Notes under the pieces: generated by a model
Told to the model about the DNA's origin: nothing
The model's input: only the letters and a program-made list of their open reading frames with translations
Database searches by the model: none
Position numbers and translations under genes: made by a program
Part shown: positions 30,782-39,294 of the stretch, piece after piece
Layout of the letters: the number at the start of each line of letters is the position of its first letter
Numbering within the stretch: the stretch's first letter is position 1
Assembly (NCBI GenBank): GCA_017635675.1
Contig: JAGBLA010000083.1
Span: forward strand, 1-43,738
Direction of reading: 5' to 3'
From: Ruminiclostridium sp.
Lineage (GTDB): Bacteria > Bacillota > Clostridia > Oscillospirales > Ruminococcaceae
Length of the DNA: 43,738 nt

Positions 30782-31738
30782 TTATTCGTTTTCCTCGTCT
30801 GTATCGTCACTGTCTTTATCTGCCTTGTCGTCTTCCGAGAACAGTATCTCGGCGTAGTCCTCGGGAATGAAATCCTGCAGGTCGTCTATTTTCTCGCCGA
30901 CTCCCACGAGCTTCACGGGGATACCGAGCTCGTCCTTTATGGGAAGGATTATGCCGCCCTTTGCGGTGCCGTCCAGCTTGGTGAGCACGATGCCCGTGAT
31001 GTCGCAGACCTCCTTGAACAGTCTCGCCTGGTTGACCGCGTTCTGTCCCGTGGTGGCGTCAAGTACCAGCAGTGTTTCGAGCGAGCAGCCGGGAAGCTGC
31101 TTTGACACTATTCCCGATATCTTGCGCAGCTCGTCCATGAGGTTCTTCTTATTGTGCAGCCGCCCCGCAGTGTCGATTATCAGTACATCGGTGCCGCGCG
31201 CTTTTGCTGCCGTACACGCGTCGAACACGACCGCAGCAGGGTCGCTGCCCTCGGCGTGCTTGACAATATCCACGCCCGCTCTGTCCGTCCAGACGTTGAG
31301 CTGGTCTATCGCGGCGGCTCTGAATGTGTCCGCCGCCGCCACGAGCACCTTTTTTCCGCCGCGTTTAAGGTTCGCCGCGAGCTTGCCGATAGTGGTGGTC
31401 TTGCCCGCGCCGTTCACTCCGATAACAAGCACCGCCGACGGTTTTGTGTCAAGCATCAGTGAGTTGTCGCCCCGCAGCATATCGGCTACGATGCCTTTCA
31501 GCAGCCCCTTTACCGCATTTGTCTCGGTTGTGCCTGTGCGCTTTACCTCCGCGCGGAGCCTGGTGCAGATATTCTCGGCTGTCACCGCTCCGATATCCGA
31601 CAGGATAAGCGTTTCCTCCAGCTCCTCGAAAAAGTCCTCGTCTATCTTCGTGAACGAGTTCACGAGGGTGTTGACTTTCGCGACAAAGCTGTCCTTTGTC
31701 TTTTTTAAGCCCTCTTTGAGCTTGTCAAAAAATCCCAT
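30782..31738 (-). CDS. ftsY: Signal recognition particle receptor FtsY
   Basis: Predicted 318-residue SRP GTPase that docks SRP-ribosome complexes at the membrane. It has a short N domain (helical, 1-95) and a G domain: VIGVNGAGKTTTIGKLA (P-loop), VAAADTFRAAAIDQL, VLIIDTAGRLHNKKNLMDEL and VLTKLDGTAKGG. The long acidic A domain of E. coli FtsY is absent, as in many Firmicutes; an acidic tail is found at the C-terminus instead. It is 20 bp downstream of smc. Ffh is not in the window. Confidence 0.98.
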   Translation of the reverse strand: MGFFDKLKEGLKKTKDSFVAKVNTLVNSFTKIDEDFFEELEETLILSDIGAVTAENICTRLRAEVKRTGTTETNAVKGLLKGIVADMLRGDNSLMLDTKPSAVLVIGVNGAGKTTTIGKLAANLKRGGKKVLVAAADTFRAAAIDQLNVWTDRAGVDIVKHAEGSDPAAVVFDACTAAKARGTDVLIIDTAGRLHNKKNLMDELRKISGIVSKQLPGCSLETLLVLDATTGQNAVNQARLFKEVCDITGIVLTKLDGTAKGGIILPIKDELGIPVKLVGVGEKIDDLQDFIPEDYAEILFSEDDKADKDSDDTDEENE

Positions 31739-31758
31739 GTTATTCTCCTGTTAAATGC

Positions 31759-34700
31759 TTAATCGAGCTCAAGCTCCATGTCGTCGATAAGCTCCTGGTG
31801 GATGAGTCTTGACACTCCCTTTTCCTGCATGAATACGCCGTACAGCACATCGCAGCCCTCTATCGTGCCGCGCCTGTGGGTGATTATCATAAGCTGGGTG
31901 TTGGTGCAGAAGCGTTTGAGGTATGTGACATACTTCACAACGTTTATCTCGTCCAGCGCCGCATCGACCTCGTCCAGCATACAGAACGGCGTGGGGCGGT
32001 GCATGAGTATCGCGAAGTATATGGTTATCGCCACCATGGTCTGCTCGCCGCCCGACAGCGAGATAAGATTCTTTATCAGCTTTCCGGGGGGCGCCGCGAA
32101 TATCTCTATGCCGCTTTCGAGCACATTGTCCGGGTCGATGAGCTCAAGGTGCGCTTCGCCGCCGCCGAACACTTCCTTGAACACCGCGCTGAACTTTTCG
32201 TTTATGTCGTTGAAGCTCGCAAGGAACCGCGCCTTGATATCAGCCGTAAGGTTGTTTATCAGCTTTTCGAGTTCGTGCTTCGACTTCTCTACATCGCGAA
32301 GCTGTGTTGACAGCGCGTCATACTCGGCTTTCACGTTCTCGTATTCCTCGATCGCCGCGAAGTTGATGTCGCCCAGCGCGTTTATCTGCCCGCGCAGGCT
32401 TTGCAGCTCGCGTCTCGCTGCCGCAAGGTCTTCAAGCTTCTCGGCGCTCGCCTTTGCTTCGCTGACCGTGAGCGTATATTTGTCCCACAGCGAAAGCCGC
32501 AGCTTGTCGCGCTCGCGTTCCGACGACGAGCGCTTTTCCGTAGCCGATGCAAGAGCTACCGAGAATTTCTCCTTGTCTGAGCTCTTTTCACGCACTTCCT
32601 TCGCAAGCTCGCTTATGCGTTTCTCACACTCGTTTTCCTTGCGTATCAGCTCGTTTATCGCACTTCCCGTGTCGCCGTAGCGTTTTGAGGCTTCCTCAGC
32701 CTGTTTTCTGCACTCTTCTATCTGCTTTTTTATCTCCTCGGTGGAAGCGTTCACCTCGGCAGTCTCGCGGTCAAATCTTTCGCCGCTGCCCGCGGCCGCG
32801 TCTCTCGCACGCTCCACCTCGGTCTTCTGCGCCATGAGTGTCTTGATGTCGTTTTCGGCGTTGAGACGCTCGATGTTGAGCTGTGATATCTTCTCGGCAG
32901 TCTCGGCTCTTGCGCTGTTCGCAGCAGCGAGCTTTTCGCCCGCGGCTTTCAGCTTTTCGTCATTCGCGGCTATCTGCTTTTCGAGCTTTTCGGTCTCCGC
33001 CTTCTGCCCGTTTATCAGCTCGTCCTGCTCTTTGAGCTGCTTTCTGCTCTTGGCGATAAGGCTCTCGGCGCTTTCCTGCTGTTCCTCCGACTGACGTATC
33101 AGGTCTCTGATACCGTTTATCTCCGCGTTCAGACGCGCGTCCTCCTGCTTTATCACATTAAGACGCTCGGTAAAGCCCTCTATCTCAATGGTCATCTTGT
33201 TGACCTCGGCGGAGAGGGTCTGATAATCCGCCTGCTGTGTTTTTATGGTCTCGGATATACCCGCGATATCTTTTTCAAGAGTCTCTATCTCCTGCTTACG
33301 TGAGATTATCCCGTTTGATTCCTTGCGTGAGCCGCCCGTGTATGAACCGCCCGCGTTGATTATCGAGCCGTCAAGCGAGATTATGCGGAACTTGTACCCG
33401 TACTTTCTCGCTATGCGCGTTGCGGAGTTTATATCGTCCACAACAGCCGTTCTTCCGAGCACCTGGCGGATTATGTCGGTGTATTTCGGGTCGCACTTCA
33501 CAAGCTCGGACGCTATTCCCTCGAAACCGTCCTCGTCGTCAAGTCCGTGCTGGTTCAGCAGCGTACCTTTCATGGAAGTGAGGGGGTAGAACGTCGCGGA
33601 GCCGCTTTTCGTGTCTTTCAGGAACTTTATGCAGCGCTTGGCGGTCTCTTCGTTCTCCACCACGATGTTCTGCAAAGCGTTTCCGAGAGCGGTCTCGATA
33701 GCCACGGAGTATTTCCCGTCCACCGAGATAAGCTCCGCCACCGTGCCGTGTATGCCGCCGAGCTGACCCGAGCGGCGGGCGTTCATTACCGCCTTGACGC
33801 TGTTGAAGTAGCCGTACATATTCTTCTCGACGTCGTTGAGCACCTCAAGTCTCTGGCGCTTGCCGTCGAATGTGCGGCGCAGCTGCTCGTACTTTGTGCG
33901 GCTTTCGGTGAGCTTTGAGTTTTTGTTCTCAAACAGCTTGTTATAGCCGTTCAGCTTGTTTTCAAGCTCCGAGCGCTCCTCCGTCAGCGTTTCCAGCTCT
34001 TCGTTCAGTGCTCTGCGTCTTGCGCGGTGTTCCTCCGCCGACTTCTCACGCTCGTCGATGCCTTTTGTGTCGGCTTCAAGGCGCTCCGCAATGTCAGCGC
34101 GGGTCTTTTCAGCCTGCTGTACAGTCAGGCGTGCCTCGGTGAGCTTTGCGTACAGCCCCGCAGTCTCGCTGTCGAGAGCCTTGTATTCGTCGTCAAGCTC
34201 TTTGCCGCTTTCATCATCGCTGCCGAGCTTTGCTTTCAGCTCCTCTATCTGTGCCGAGAGCTTGTCACAGTCGCGGCGCTTGGTTTCCGCCTGCTTTTCC
34301 AGTCCGCCTATCTGCGCGGTGAACTCTCCCGCGCTCCTGCGGCTTTCCTCGCGGCGCATCTCGATGTCTTTTATCTTTTCATTGTTATGCTTTATCTCGT
34401 TTTCAAGGACAGCTATCTCCTTGTCAATGTTCGCTATCTCGTCACGGGCTTCCTCCGAGCTTTTCCGCAGGTCGTCGAGCTGGGCGGCGTACTGTCCTTT
34501 CTTTATGCTCAGATTTTCGCTTTCCTCTTCAAGCTCGCCTATCTCGCGGTCGAAGTGCTCACACTGTCCCTGGTTCTCAAGTATTGTGTTTTCTATCTCT
34601 GACATCTCGCGGTCTATGCGCTCAAGCTCCGCTGCCGTGACCGATATCTCGATGTTCTTTTCGCGTTCGATGAGCCCCTTTGCCTTTATCGCTTTCTCGG

Positions 34701-35325
34701 AGGCTCTCTGAAGCTTGGGTACACGCTCCGCAAGAGTTGTTTCCGAGTCCTTCAGTCTCAGGTAGTTAGCCTCCGCACGGGAAAGCTCACGTTCTGCGTC
34801 AGCCTTCTGGTGCAGGAATTTGGAAACTCCCGCGGCTTCCTCGAATATCTCGCGGCGCTGTGAGCCTTTCGCGTTGACTATCTCCGCCACGCGTCCCTGT
34901 CCGATTATCGAATAGCCCTCGCGCCCGAGACCCGTGCCCATGAGAAGCTCCTGTATGTCTTTGAGCCTGCATTTCTCGCCGTTTATAAGGTACTCGCTCT
35001 CGCCCGTGCGGTAGAGCTTGCGGGCTATCACTACCTCGTCGTTATCGACGCGCAGCGCTCGGTCGGTATTGTCGATAGTAAGCGCTACTTTTGCAAATCC
35101 CATCTGCTTTCGCGTTACGGTGCCGTGGAAGATGACGTCCTCCATTTTGTCGCCGCGCAGCGTCTTTGCGCCCTGCTCGCCCATTACCCACCGCAGAGAG
35201 TCGCTTATGTTGCTCTTGCCGTTGCCGTTGCTTCCGACCACGGCGGTCATCTTCGTGTCGAAGTCGAGCACGGTCTTGTCCGCAAAGGATTTGAAACCCT
35301 GTATTTCAAGTCGTTTAAAGTGCAT
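31759..35325 (-). CDS. smc: Chromosome segregation ATPase SMC
   Basis: Predicted 1188-residue SMC that, with ScpA/ScpB, loops and compacts the chromosome. The N-terminal head has Walker A GSNGNGKS (31-38). Two long coiled-coil arms flank the hinge (about 515-680; GGIHGTVAEL, ETALGNALQNIVVENE). The C-terminal head has the signature LSGGEQTMVAI (about 1085) and Walker B FCMLDEVDAALDE (about 1110). Length is normal. It overlaps the radical SAM gene by 11 bp and precedes ftsY, the usual Firmicutes order. Confidence 0.98.
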   Translation of the reverse strand: MHFKRLEIQGFKSFADKTVLDFDTKMTAVVGSNGNGKSNISDSLRWVMGEQGAKTLRGDKMEDVIFHGTVTRKQMGFAKVALTIDNTDRALRVDNDEVVIARKLYRTGESEYLINGEKCRLKDIQELLMGTGLGREGYSIIGQGRVAEIVNAKGSQRREIFEEAAGVSKFLHQKADAERELSRAEANYLRLKDSETTLAERVPKLQRASEKAIKAKGLIEREKNIEISVTAAELERIDREMSEIENTILENQGQCEHFDREIGELEEESENLSIKKGQYAAQLDDLRKSSEEARDEIANIDKEIAVLENEIKHNNEKIKDIEMRREESRRSAGEFTAQIGGLEKQAETKRRDCDKLSAQIEELKAKLGSDDESGKELDDEYKALDSETAGLYAKLTEARLTVQQAEKTRADIAERLEADTKGIDEREKSAEEHRARRRALNEELETLTEERSELENKLNGYNKLFENKNSKLTESRTKYEQLRRTFDGKRQRLEVLNDVEKNMYGYFNSVKAVMNARRSGQLGGIHGTVAELISVDGKYSVAIETALGNALQNIVVENEETAKRCIKFLKDTKSGSATFYPLTSMKGTLLNQHGLDDEDGFEGIASELVKCDPKYTDIIRQVLGRTAVVDDINSATRIARKYGYKFRIISLDGSIINAGGSYTGGSRKESNGIISRKQEIETLEKDIAGISETIKTQQADYQTLSAEVNKMTIEIEGFTERLNVIKQEDARLNAEINGIRDLIRQSEEQQESAESLIAKSRKQLKEQDELINGQKAETEKLEKQIAANDEKLKAAGEKLAAANSARAETAEKISQLNIERLNAENDIKTLMAQKTEVERARDAAAGSGERFDRETAEVNASTEEIKKQIEECRKQAEEASKRYGDTGSAINELIRKENECEKRISELAKEVREKSSDKEKFSVALASATEKRSSSERERDKLRLSLWDKYTLTVSEAKASAEKLEDLAAARRELQSLRGQINALGDINFAAIEEYENVKAEYDALSTQLRDVEKSKHELEKLINNLTADIKARFLASFNDINEKFSAVFKEVFGGGEAHLELIDPDNVLESGIEIFAAPPGKLIKNLISLSGGEQTMVAITIYFAILMHRPTPFCMLDEVDAALDEINVVKYVTYLKRFCTNTQLMIITHRRGTIEGCDVLYGVFMQEKGVSRLIHQELIDDMELELD

Positions 35326-36313
35326 TTTCTATCCTTAGTCTCGTTCCTTGTTCCGTTTTTATCGTAAAATCAAAGCCCATGCTATGCAGCTTTTCCTTGT
35401 TTTCTCTTTTCTGTCCGATCATCTTGCTGATATTTGCGGGGTCGGTGTAAACCGTGAAGCTATGCCCGCCGAGCCGCTCCATTTCACTATGCATATCCTC
35501 GAAGAAGATGCGGCTCTCGGCTATCTCACGCAGCGCAGGGTGATACACCCCGCCCAGCATACGCTGTTCCACATCGCGGCTCGCGTGGAGACCCAGACGT
35601 ATCACAGGTATGCCCGCCTCACCGAACATTCTCAGCAGCTTCGCGCACAGCTCCACTGTCTCGTCAAAGCCGAACGTGCGGTATTCGCCGCTCTTGTACA
35701 GCTCCCCGAGCCGTGTGCCTTCGAGTATCACGGTAGGGTAGATGCGCACGGTGTCCGCACCGAGAGCTATGAACCGCTCCGCAGTCTCAAGGCAGTATCC
35801 CGGCTTATCGCCGTACAGCCCCGTCATCATCTGCAGCCCCAGTGAAAGCCCGCGCCGCTTTATCATTCCTGACGCTCTTTCAACGTCCGCAGCGGTGTGA
35901 CCGCGCTCGTTGAGCCGCAGCACCTCGTCATTCATGCTCTGTGCGCCGAGCTCAACTGCCGTCATGCCGTATCTGCACAATATATCCAGCGTTTCCTCGT
36001 CAATGAAGTCCGGGCGGGTGGAGCAGCGTATTCCGCAGTAAACCTCCGGGTGCGCCGTGACTGCCTCGTGAGCGGCTTCGAGCAGAGATACCATGTACCC
36101 GCGCTCAATGCCCGTGAAGCTCCCGCCGAAGAATGCTATCTCCGCGCGGGTGTTATGCGCCCGGAGCACTTGGAGCTGTTCGTTCAGCAGCGTCCTCACC
36201 TCGTCCGCGGAGGGAGCCTTGACTTCGCCGCTTATGGTGCGCTGGTCGCAGAACGTGCAGCGGTGCGGGCAGCCGTTATGCAGCACGAATACCGAGATGT
36301 TAGTCTGTTTCAT
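35315..36313 (-). CDS. Elp3-like radical SAM protein
   Basis: Predicted 332-residue radical SAM enzyme. The [4Fe-4S] motif is CPHRCTFC near residues 15-22, in FVLHNGCPHRCTFCDQRTIS. FFGGSFTGIE, CSTRPDFIDEE and ELGAQSMNDEVLRLNERGHT follow, which is the oxygen-independent Elp3/MiaB-like barrel arrangement. The acetyltransferase domain of full Elp3 is absent. Similar short proteins lie between rnc and smc in many Clostridia; a role in tRNA or macromolecule modification is inferred only. It overlaps rnc by 14 bp and smc by 11 bp, so coupling is tight. Confidence 0.93.
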   Translation of the reverse strand: MKQTNISVFVLHNGCPHRCTFCDQRTISGEVKAPSADEVRTLLNEQLQVLRAHNTRAEIAFFGGSFTGIERGYMVSLLEAAHEAVTAHPEVYCGIRCSTRPDFIDEETLDILCRYGMTAVELGAQSMNDEVLRLNERGHTAADVERASGMIKRRGLSLGLQMMTGLYGDKPGYCLETAERFIALGADTVRIYPTVILEGTRLGELYKSGEYRTFGFDETVELCAKLLRMFGEAGIPVIRLGLHASRDVEQRMLGGVYHPALREIAESRIFFEDMHSEMERLGGHSFTVYTDPANISKMIGQKRENKEKLHSMGFDFTIKTEQGTRLRIENAL

Positions 36314-36974
36314 ATCCCATGAGGCTTAACGCCTCTTTTGCGGCTTCCTTTTCCGCTTCCTTCTTGCTCCTTCCGGAGCCTGTTCCTATCACCTGACCGT
36401 TGAGCAGCACGTTTGCCGTGAAGGTACGGCTGTGAGCGGCTCCGGTCTCGCTCACTATACGGTATTCGATGTGCTCCTCGGGGTTCTGCTGTATCACTTC
36501 CTGCAGGCTCGTCTTGAAATCTCCGAATATGAGCTTGCTACTTTTGAGCAATTCGGTGGAGGGCATGAATCTCAGTATGAACTCCTTGGCGCTTTCTATG
36601 CCGCCGTCAAGGAATATCGCCGCTATCAGAGCTTCAAACGCGTCCGCGAGTATTGAGCGCCTGCTGCGACCGCCGGTGGATTCCTCGCCCTTTCCGAGCT
36701 TTATATACTGTCCCAGGGAAATGCGGTTTGCAAATATGAACAGCGTGTCCTCGCATACGAGCTTCGCGCGTATCTTCGTTAGCATACCTTCCGGCACGTC
36801 CAGCAGTGAGAACAGGTACTTTGACACCACCAGTGACAGCACACTGTCACCGAGAAATTCCAGACGTTCGTTGCTGTTCTGCTTGCCGTTTACGAATGAG
36901 GAGTGGGTGAGCGCTTTGTCCAGAAGTGAGCGGTCTTTGAATTTATATCCTATCTTGTTTTCAAGTGCGTTCAC
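36300..36974 (-). CDS. rnc: Ribonuclease III
   Basis: Predicted 224-residue double-strand-specific endoribonuclease for rRNA and mRNA processing. The catalytic signature NERLEFLGDSVLSLVVS near residue 36 and DAFEALIAAIFLDGG near 115 supply the metal-binding acidic residues. A dsRNA-binding domain covers about 150-222 (KTSLQEVIQQNPEEHIEYRI to KKEAEKEAAKEAL). It is only 2 bp after plsX. The fabD, fabG and acpP genes often found between plsX and rnc are missing here. Confidence 0.98.
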   Translation of the reverse strand: MNALENKIGYKFKDRSLLDKALTHSSFVNGKQNSNERLEFLGDSVLSLVVSKYLFSLLDVPEGMLTKIRAKLVCEDTLFIFANRISLGQYIKLGKGEESTGGRSRRSILADAFEALIAAIFLDGGIESAKEFILRFMPSTELLKSSKLIFGDFKTSLQEVIQQNPEEHIEYRIVSETGAAHSRTFTANVLLNGQVIGTGSGRSKKEAEKEAAKEALSLMGYETD

Positions 36975-36976
36975 GG

Positions 36977-37999
36977 TTACGCATCTTCCTTTCCGCTGCC
37001 CGCGAATGAAGCGAGAGCTTCGGCTATCTTCGCGTTCACGTCCTGCACCGCAAAATCGTTAGCCTGGCGTATCGCGTTTTTGAACGCCACCGCGTCACTG
37101 CTGCCGTGAGCCTTTATGACAGGCTTTGCGGAGCCGAGCAGCGGTGAGCCGCCCACCTCGCGGTAGTCCATCTGCTTTGATATTTTCTTTATGCCGCCGA
37201 GCGCGAACAGTGCACCGACCTTTGATATGCCGCTGCCGAAGATAGTCTCTTTCATTGCGCGTTTCATGAATTTTCCCATGCCCTCGACGGCTTTCAGATA
37301 CACGTTGCCGGTGAAACCGTCGGTGACTATCACATCTACGGCTCCGAGCGGCACGTCGCGCGCCTCCACGTTGCCGACGAAGTTGAGGTCGGAGGCTTTG
37401 AGCAGCTCGTATGCGCCGTGTTCAAGCTCGCGTCCTTTTTCTTCCTCTGCGCCGATATTGAGAAGTCCCACGCGGGGCTTTTCGATGCCCATGAGCTCGT
37501 GCATATAGATGCTTCCCATGACCGCGAACTGCATAAGCATCTCGGGGCGGCATTCAAGATTGGCACCGCCGTCGAGCAGCAGATACTGCCCCGAAATGGA
37601 CGGCATTATCGGCACCAGCGACGGGCGCTTTACGCCTTTTAGGCGCCCTATCACAACGGTTCCGCCAACTACGATAGCCGCGGTGCTTCCCGCACTGACG
37701 AAAGCGTCCGCCTTGCCCTCCTTGACAAGCCCGAAGGCTCTTCCCATGGAGCAGTTCGCCTTTGCCTTGCGGATATCCTGGGGATTGTCCTCAATGCGGA
37801 TAACCCCCTCCGCGGGCTCGATGCTTATACCCTCGCGGGAGACTCCGAGAGCGTCGATGCGCTCGTTTATTGTCTTTTCGTCACCTGTGAGTATGACCTC
37901 GATATGCCTGTCGGCATATTCCTTTATCGCGTCTGCCGCGCCCTTTATCACTTCGTCCGGAGCGTTGTCACCGCCGAACGCGTCAACTGCAATTTTCAT
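36977..37999 (-). CDS. plsX: Phosphate acyltransferase PlsX
   Basis: Predicted 340-residue enzyme that converts acyl-ACP to acyl phosphate, the first step of phospholipid synthesis in most bacteria. Conserved: KIAVDAFGGDNAPDEVIKGA at the start, FVSAGSTAAIVVGG, RPSLVPIMPS, LLDGGANLECRPE, and VIVTDGFTGNVYLK near the C-terminus. Full length. It lies 2 bp after trmFO. The FapR regulator often linked to plsX is not here. Confidence 0.97.
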   Translation of the reverse strand: MKIAVDAFGGDNAPDEVIKGAADAIKEYADRHIEVILTGDEKTINERIDALGVSREGISIEPAEGVIRIEDNPQDIRKAKANCSMGRAFGLVKEGKADAFVSAGSTAAIVVGGTVVIGRLKGVKRPSLVPIMPSISGQYLLLDGGANLECRPEMLMQFAVMGSIYMHELMGIEKPRVGLLNIGAEEEKGRELEHGAYELLKASDLNFVGNVEARDVPLGAVDVIVTDGFTGNVYLKAVEGMGKFMKRAMKETIFGSGISKVGALFALGGIKKISKQMDYREVGGSPLLGSAKPVIKAHGSSDAVAFKNAIRQANDFAVQDVNAKIAEALASFAGSGKEDA

Positions 38000-38001
38000 A
38001 T

Positions 38002-39294
38002 TTATACCTCTTTCAGAGCGTTTTCAAGGTCTTTAAGCCCTCTCGCCGCTATCGCTTCATAACGCTCCTGTTTGCTTTTTATGTGTGTTCCGAGCTCGGG
38101 GAGTATCCCCATATTCGCGCCCATTGGCTGAAAATCAGCATTCTCCGTGCTGACGTGCGCAGCGAGAGCGCCTGTCATGCAGGTGCGGGGGAGCGTCAGC
38201 GGAGCCTGTCCGTTAAGTGCGCGGTACAGGTTTATCCCTGCTATTATGCCGCTTGCCGCGCTTTCGGTGTAGCCTTCCACGCCTGTCATCTGCCCCGCGA
38301 AGTATATGTTCGCGCTGCCTTTGAGCTTAAATCCGCTGTCGAGCAGGGCAGGGGAGTTCAGGAACGTGTTGCGGTGCATTACGCCGTACCGCATGAATTC
38401 CGCGTTTTCAAGCCCCGGTATAAGTCCGAACACCCGTTTTTGTTCTCCGAATTTCAGATTTGTCTGGAATCCGACTATGTTGTACAGTGTACCCTCGCGG
38501 TTCTCCTTGCGAAGCTGCACCGCGGCGTACGGACGTCTGCCTGTGCGCGGGTCGGTGAGCCCCACGGGCTTCATGCACCCGTAGCGGACGCTGTCCGCGC
38601 CGCGTTTGGCGAGCACCTCCACAGGCATACAGCCCTCATATACGGTAAGGTCATCGAATTCGTGCAGCGGCGCTGTTTCCGCGTTCACCAGAGCGTCATA
38701 GAATACCTCGTATTCCTCCCTCGACAGCGGACAGTTGATGTAGTCCGCGCCGCCCTTGTCATACCGCGAGGCGAGGAACGCCTTTGACATATCTATGCTT
38801 TCGGCGGTGACTATGGGCGCTGCCGCGTCATAGAAGCTCAGCGCCTTTCCGAGCTTTTCGTATATCACGTCCGCGAAACCCTCGCTCGTGAGGGGACCCG
38901 TAGCTATGACCGTGTTTTCCGCGGGAAACTCCGTGACCTCGCGCTCGTTCACCGTTATTCTCGGGTGAGAGCGTATCTTGTCAGTGATGTAGTCCGAGAA
39001 GTCCGTGCGGTTCACTGCCAGCGCTCCGCCCGCTTCCACAGAGGTGTGCGCTGCCGCCTCCATAACGAGTGAGCCAAGCATACGCATCTCTTCTTTGAGC
39101 ATTCCCGCCGCGCTTCCCACACGTGAAGCCTTCAGCGAGTTGCTGCACACAAGCTCCGCAAATCCCGTGTATCGGTGGGCGGGCGACTTTTTCGCGGGCT
39201 TCATTTCGTACAGCGTGACTTCGGCGCCCCTGTTCGCAAGCGCCCATGCCGCTTCACAGCCCGCCAGTCCCGCTCCTATGACCTCAGCTCTCAT
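38002..39294 (-). CDS. trmFO: tRNA m5U54 methyltransferase TrmFO (folate/FAD-dependent)
   Basis: Predicted 430-residue flavoprotein that makes 5-methyluridine at position 54 of tRNA with methylene-THF. The N-terminal FAD motif is EVIGAGLAGCEAAWALANRG. FAELVCSNSLKASRVGSAAG, NRTDFSDYI, VGFQTNLKFGEQKRVF and the C-terminal GVEGYTESAASGIIAGINL are all TrmFO signatures. The frame extends 19 codons upstream into topA, but the FAD fold demands ATG 39294, which overlaps the topA end by 11 bp. No strong SD is visible, so translation may depend on coupling. Confidence 0.97.
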   Translation of the reverse strand: MRAEVIGAGLAGCEAAWALANRGAEVTLYEMKPAKKSPAHRYTGFAELVCSNSLKASRVGSAAGMLKEEMRMLGSLVMEAAAHTSVEAGGALAVNRTDFSDYITDKIRSHPRITVNEREVTEFPAENTVIATGPLTSEGFADVIYEKLGKALSFYDAAAPIVTAESIDMSKAFLASRYDKGGADYINCPLSREEYEVFYDALVNAETAPLHEFDDLTVYEGCMPVEVLAKRGADSVRYGCMKPVGLTDPRTGRRPYAAVQLRKENREGTLYNIVGFQTNLKFGEQKRVFGLIPGLENAEFMRYGVMHRNTFLNSPALLDSGFKLKGSANIYFAGQMTGVEGYTESAASGIIAGINLYRALNGQAPLTLPRTCMTGALAAHVSTENADFQPMGANMGILPELGTHIKSKQERYEAIAARGLKDLENALKEV

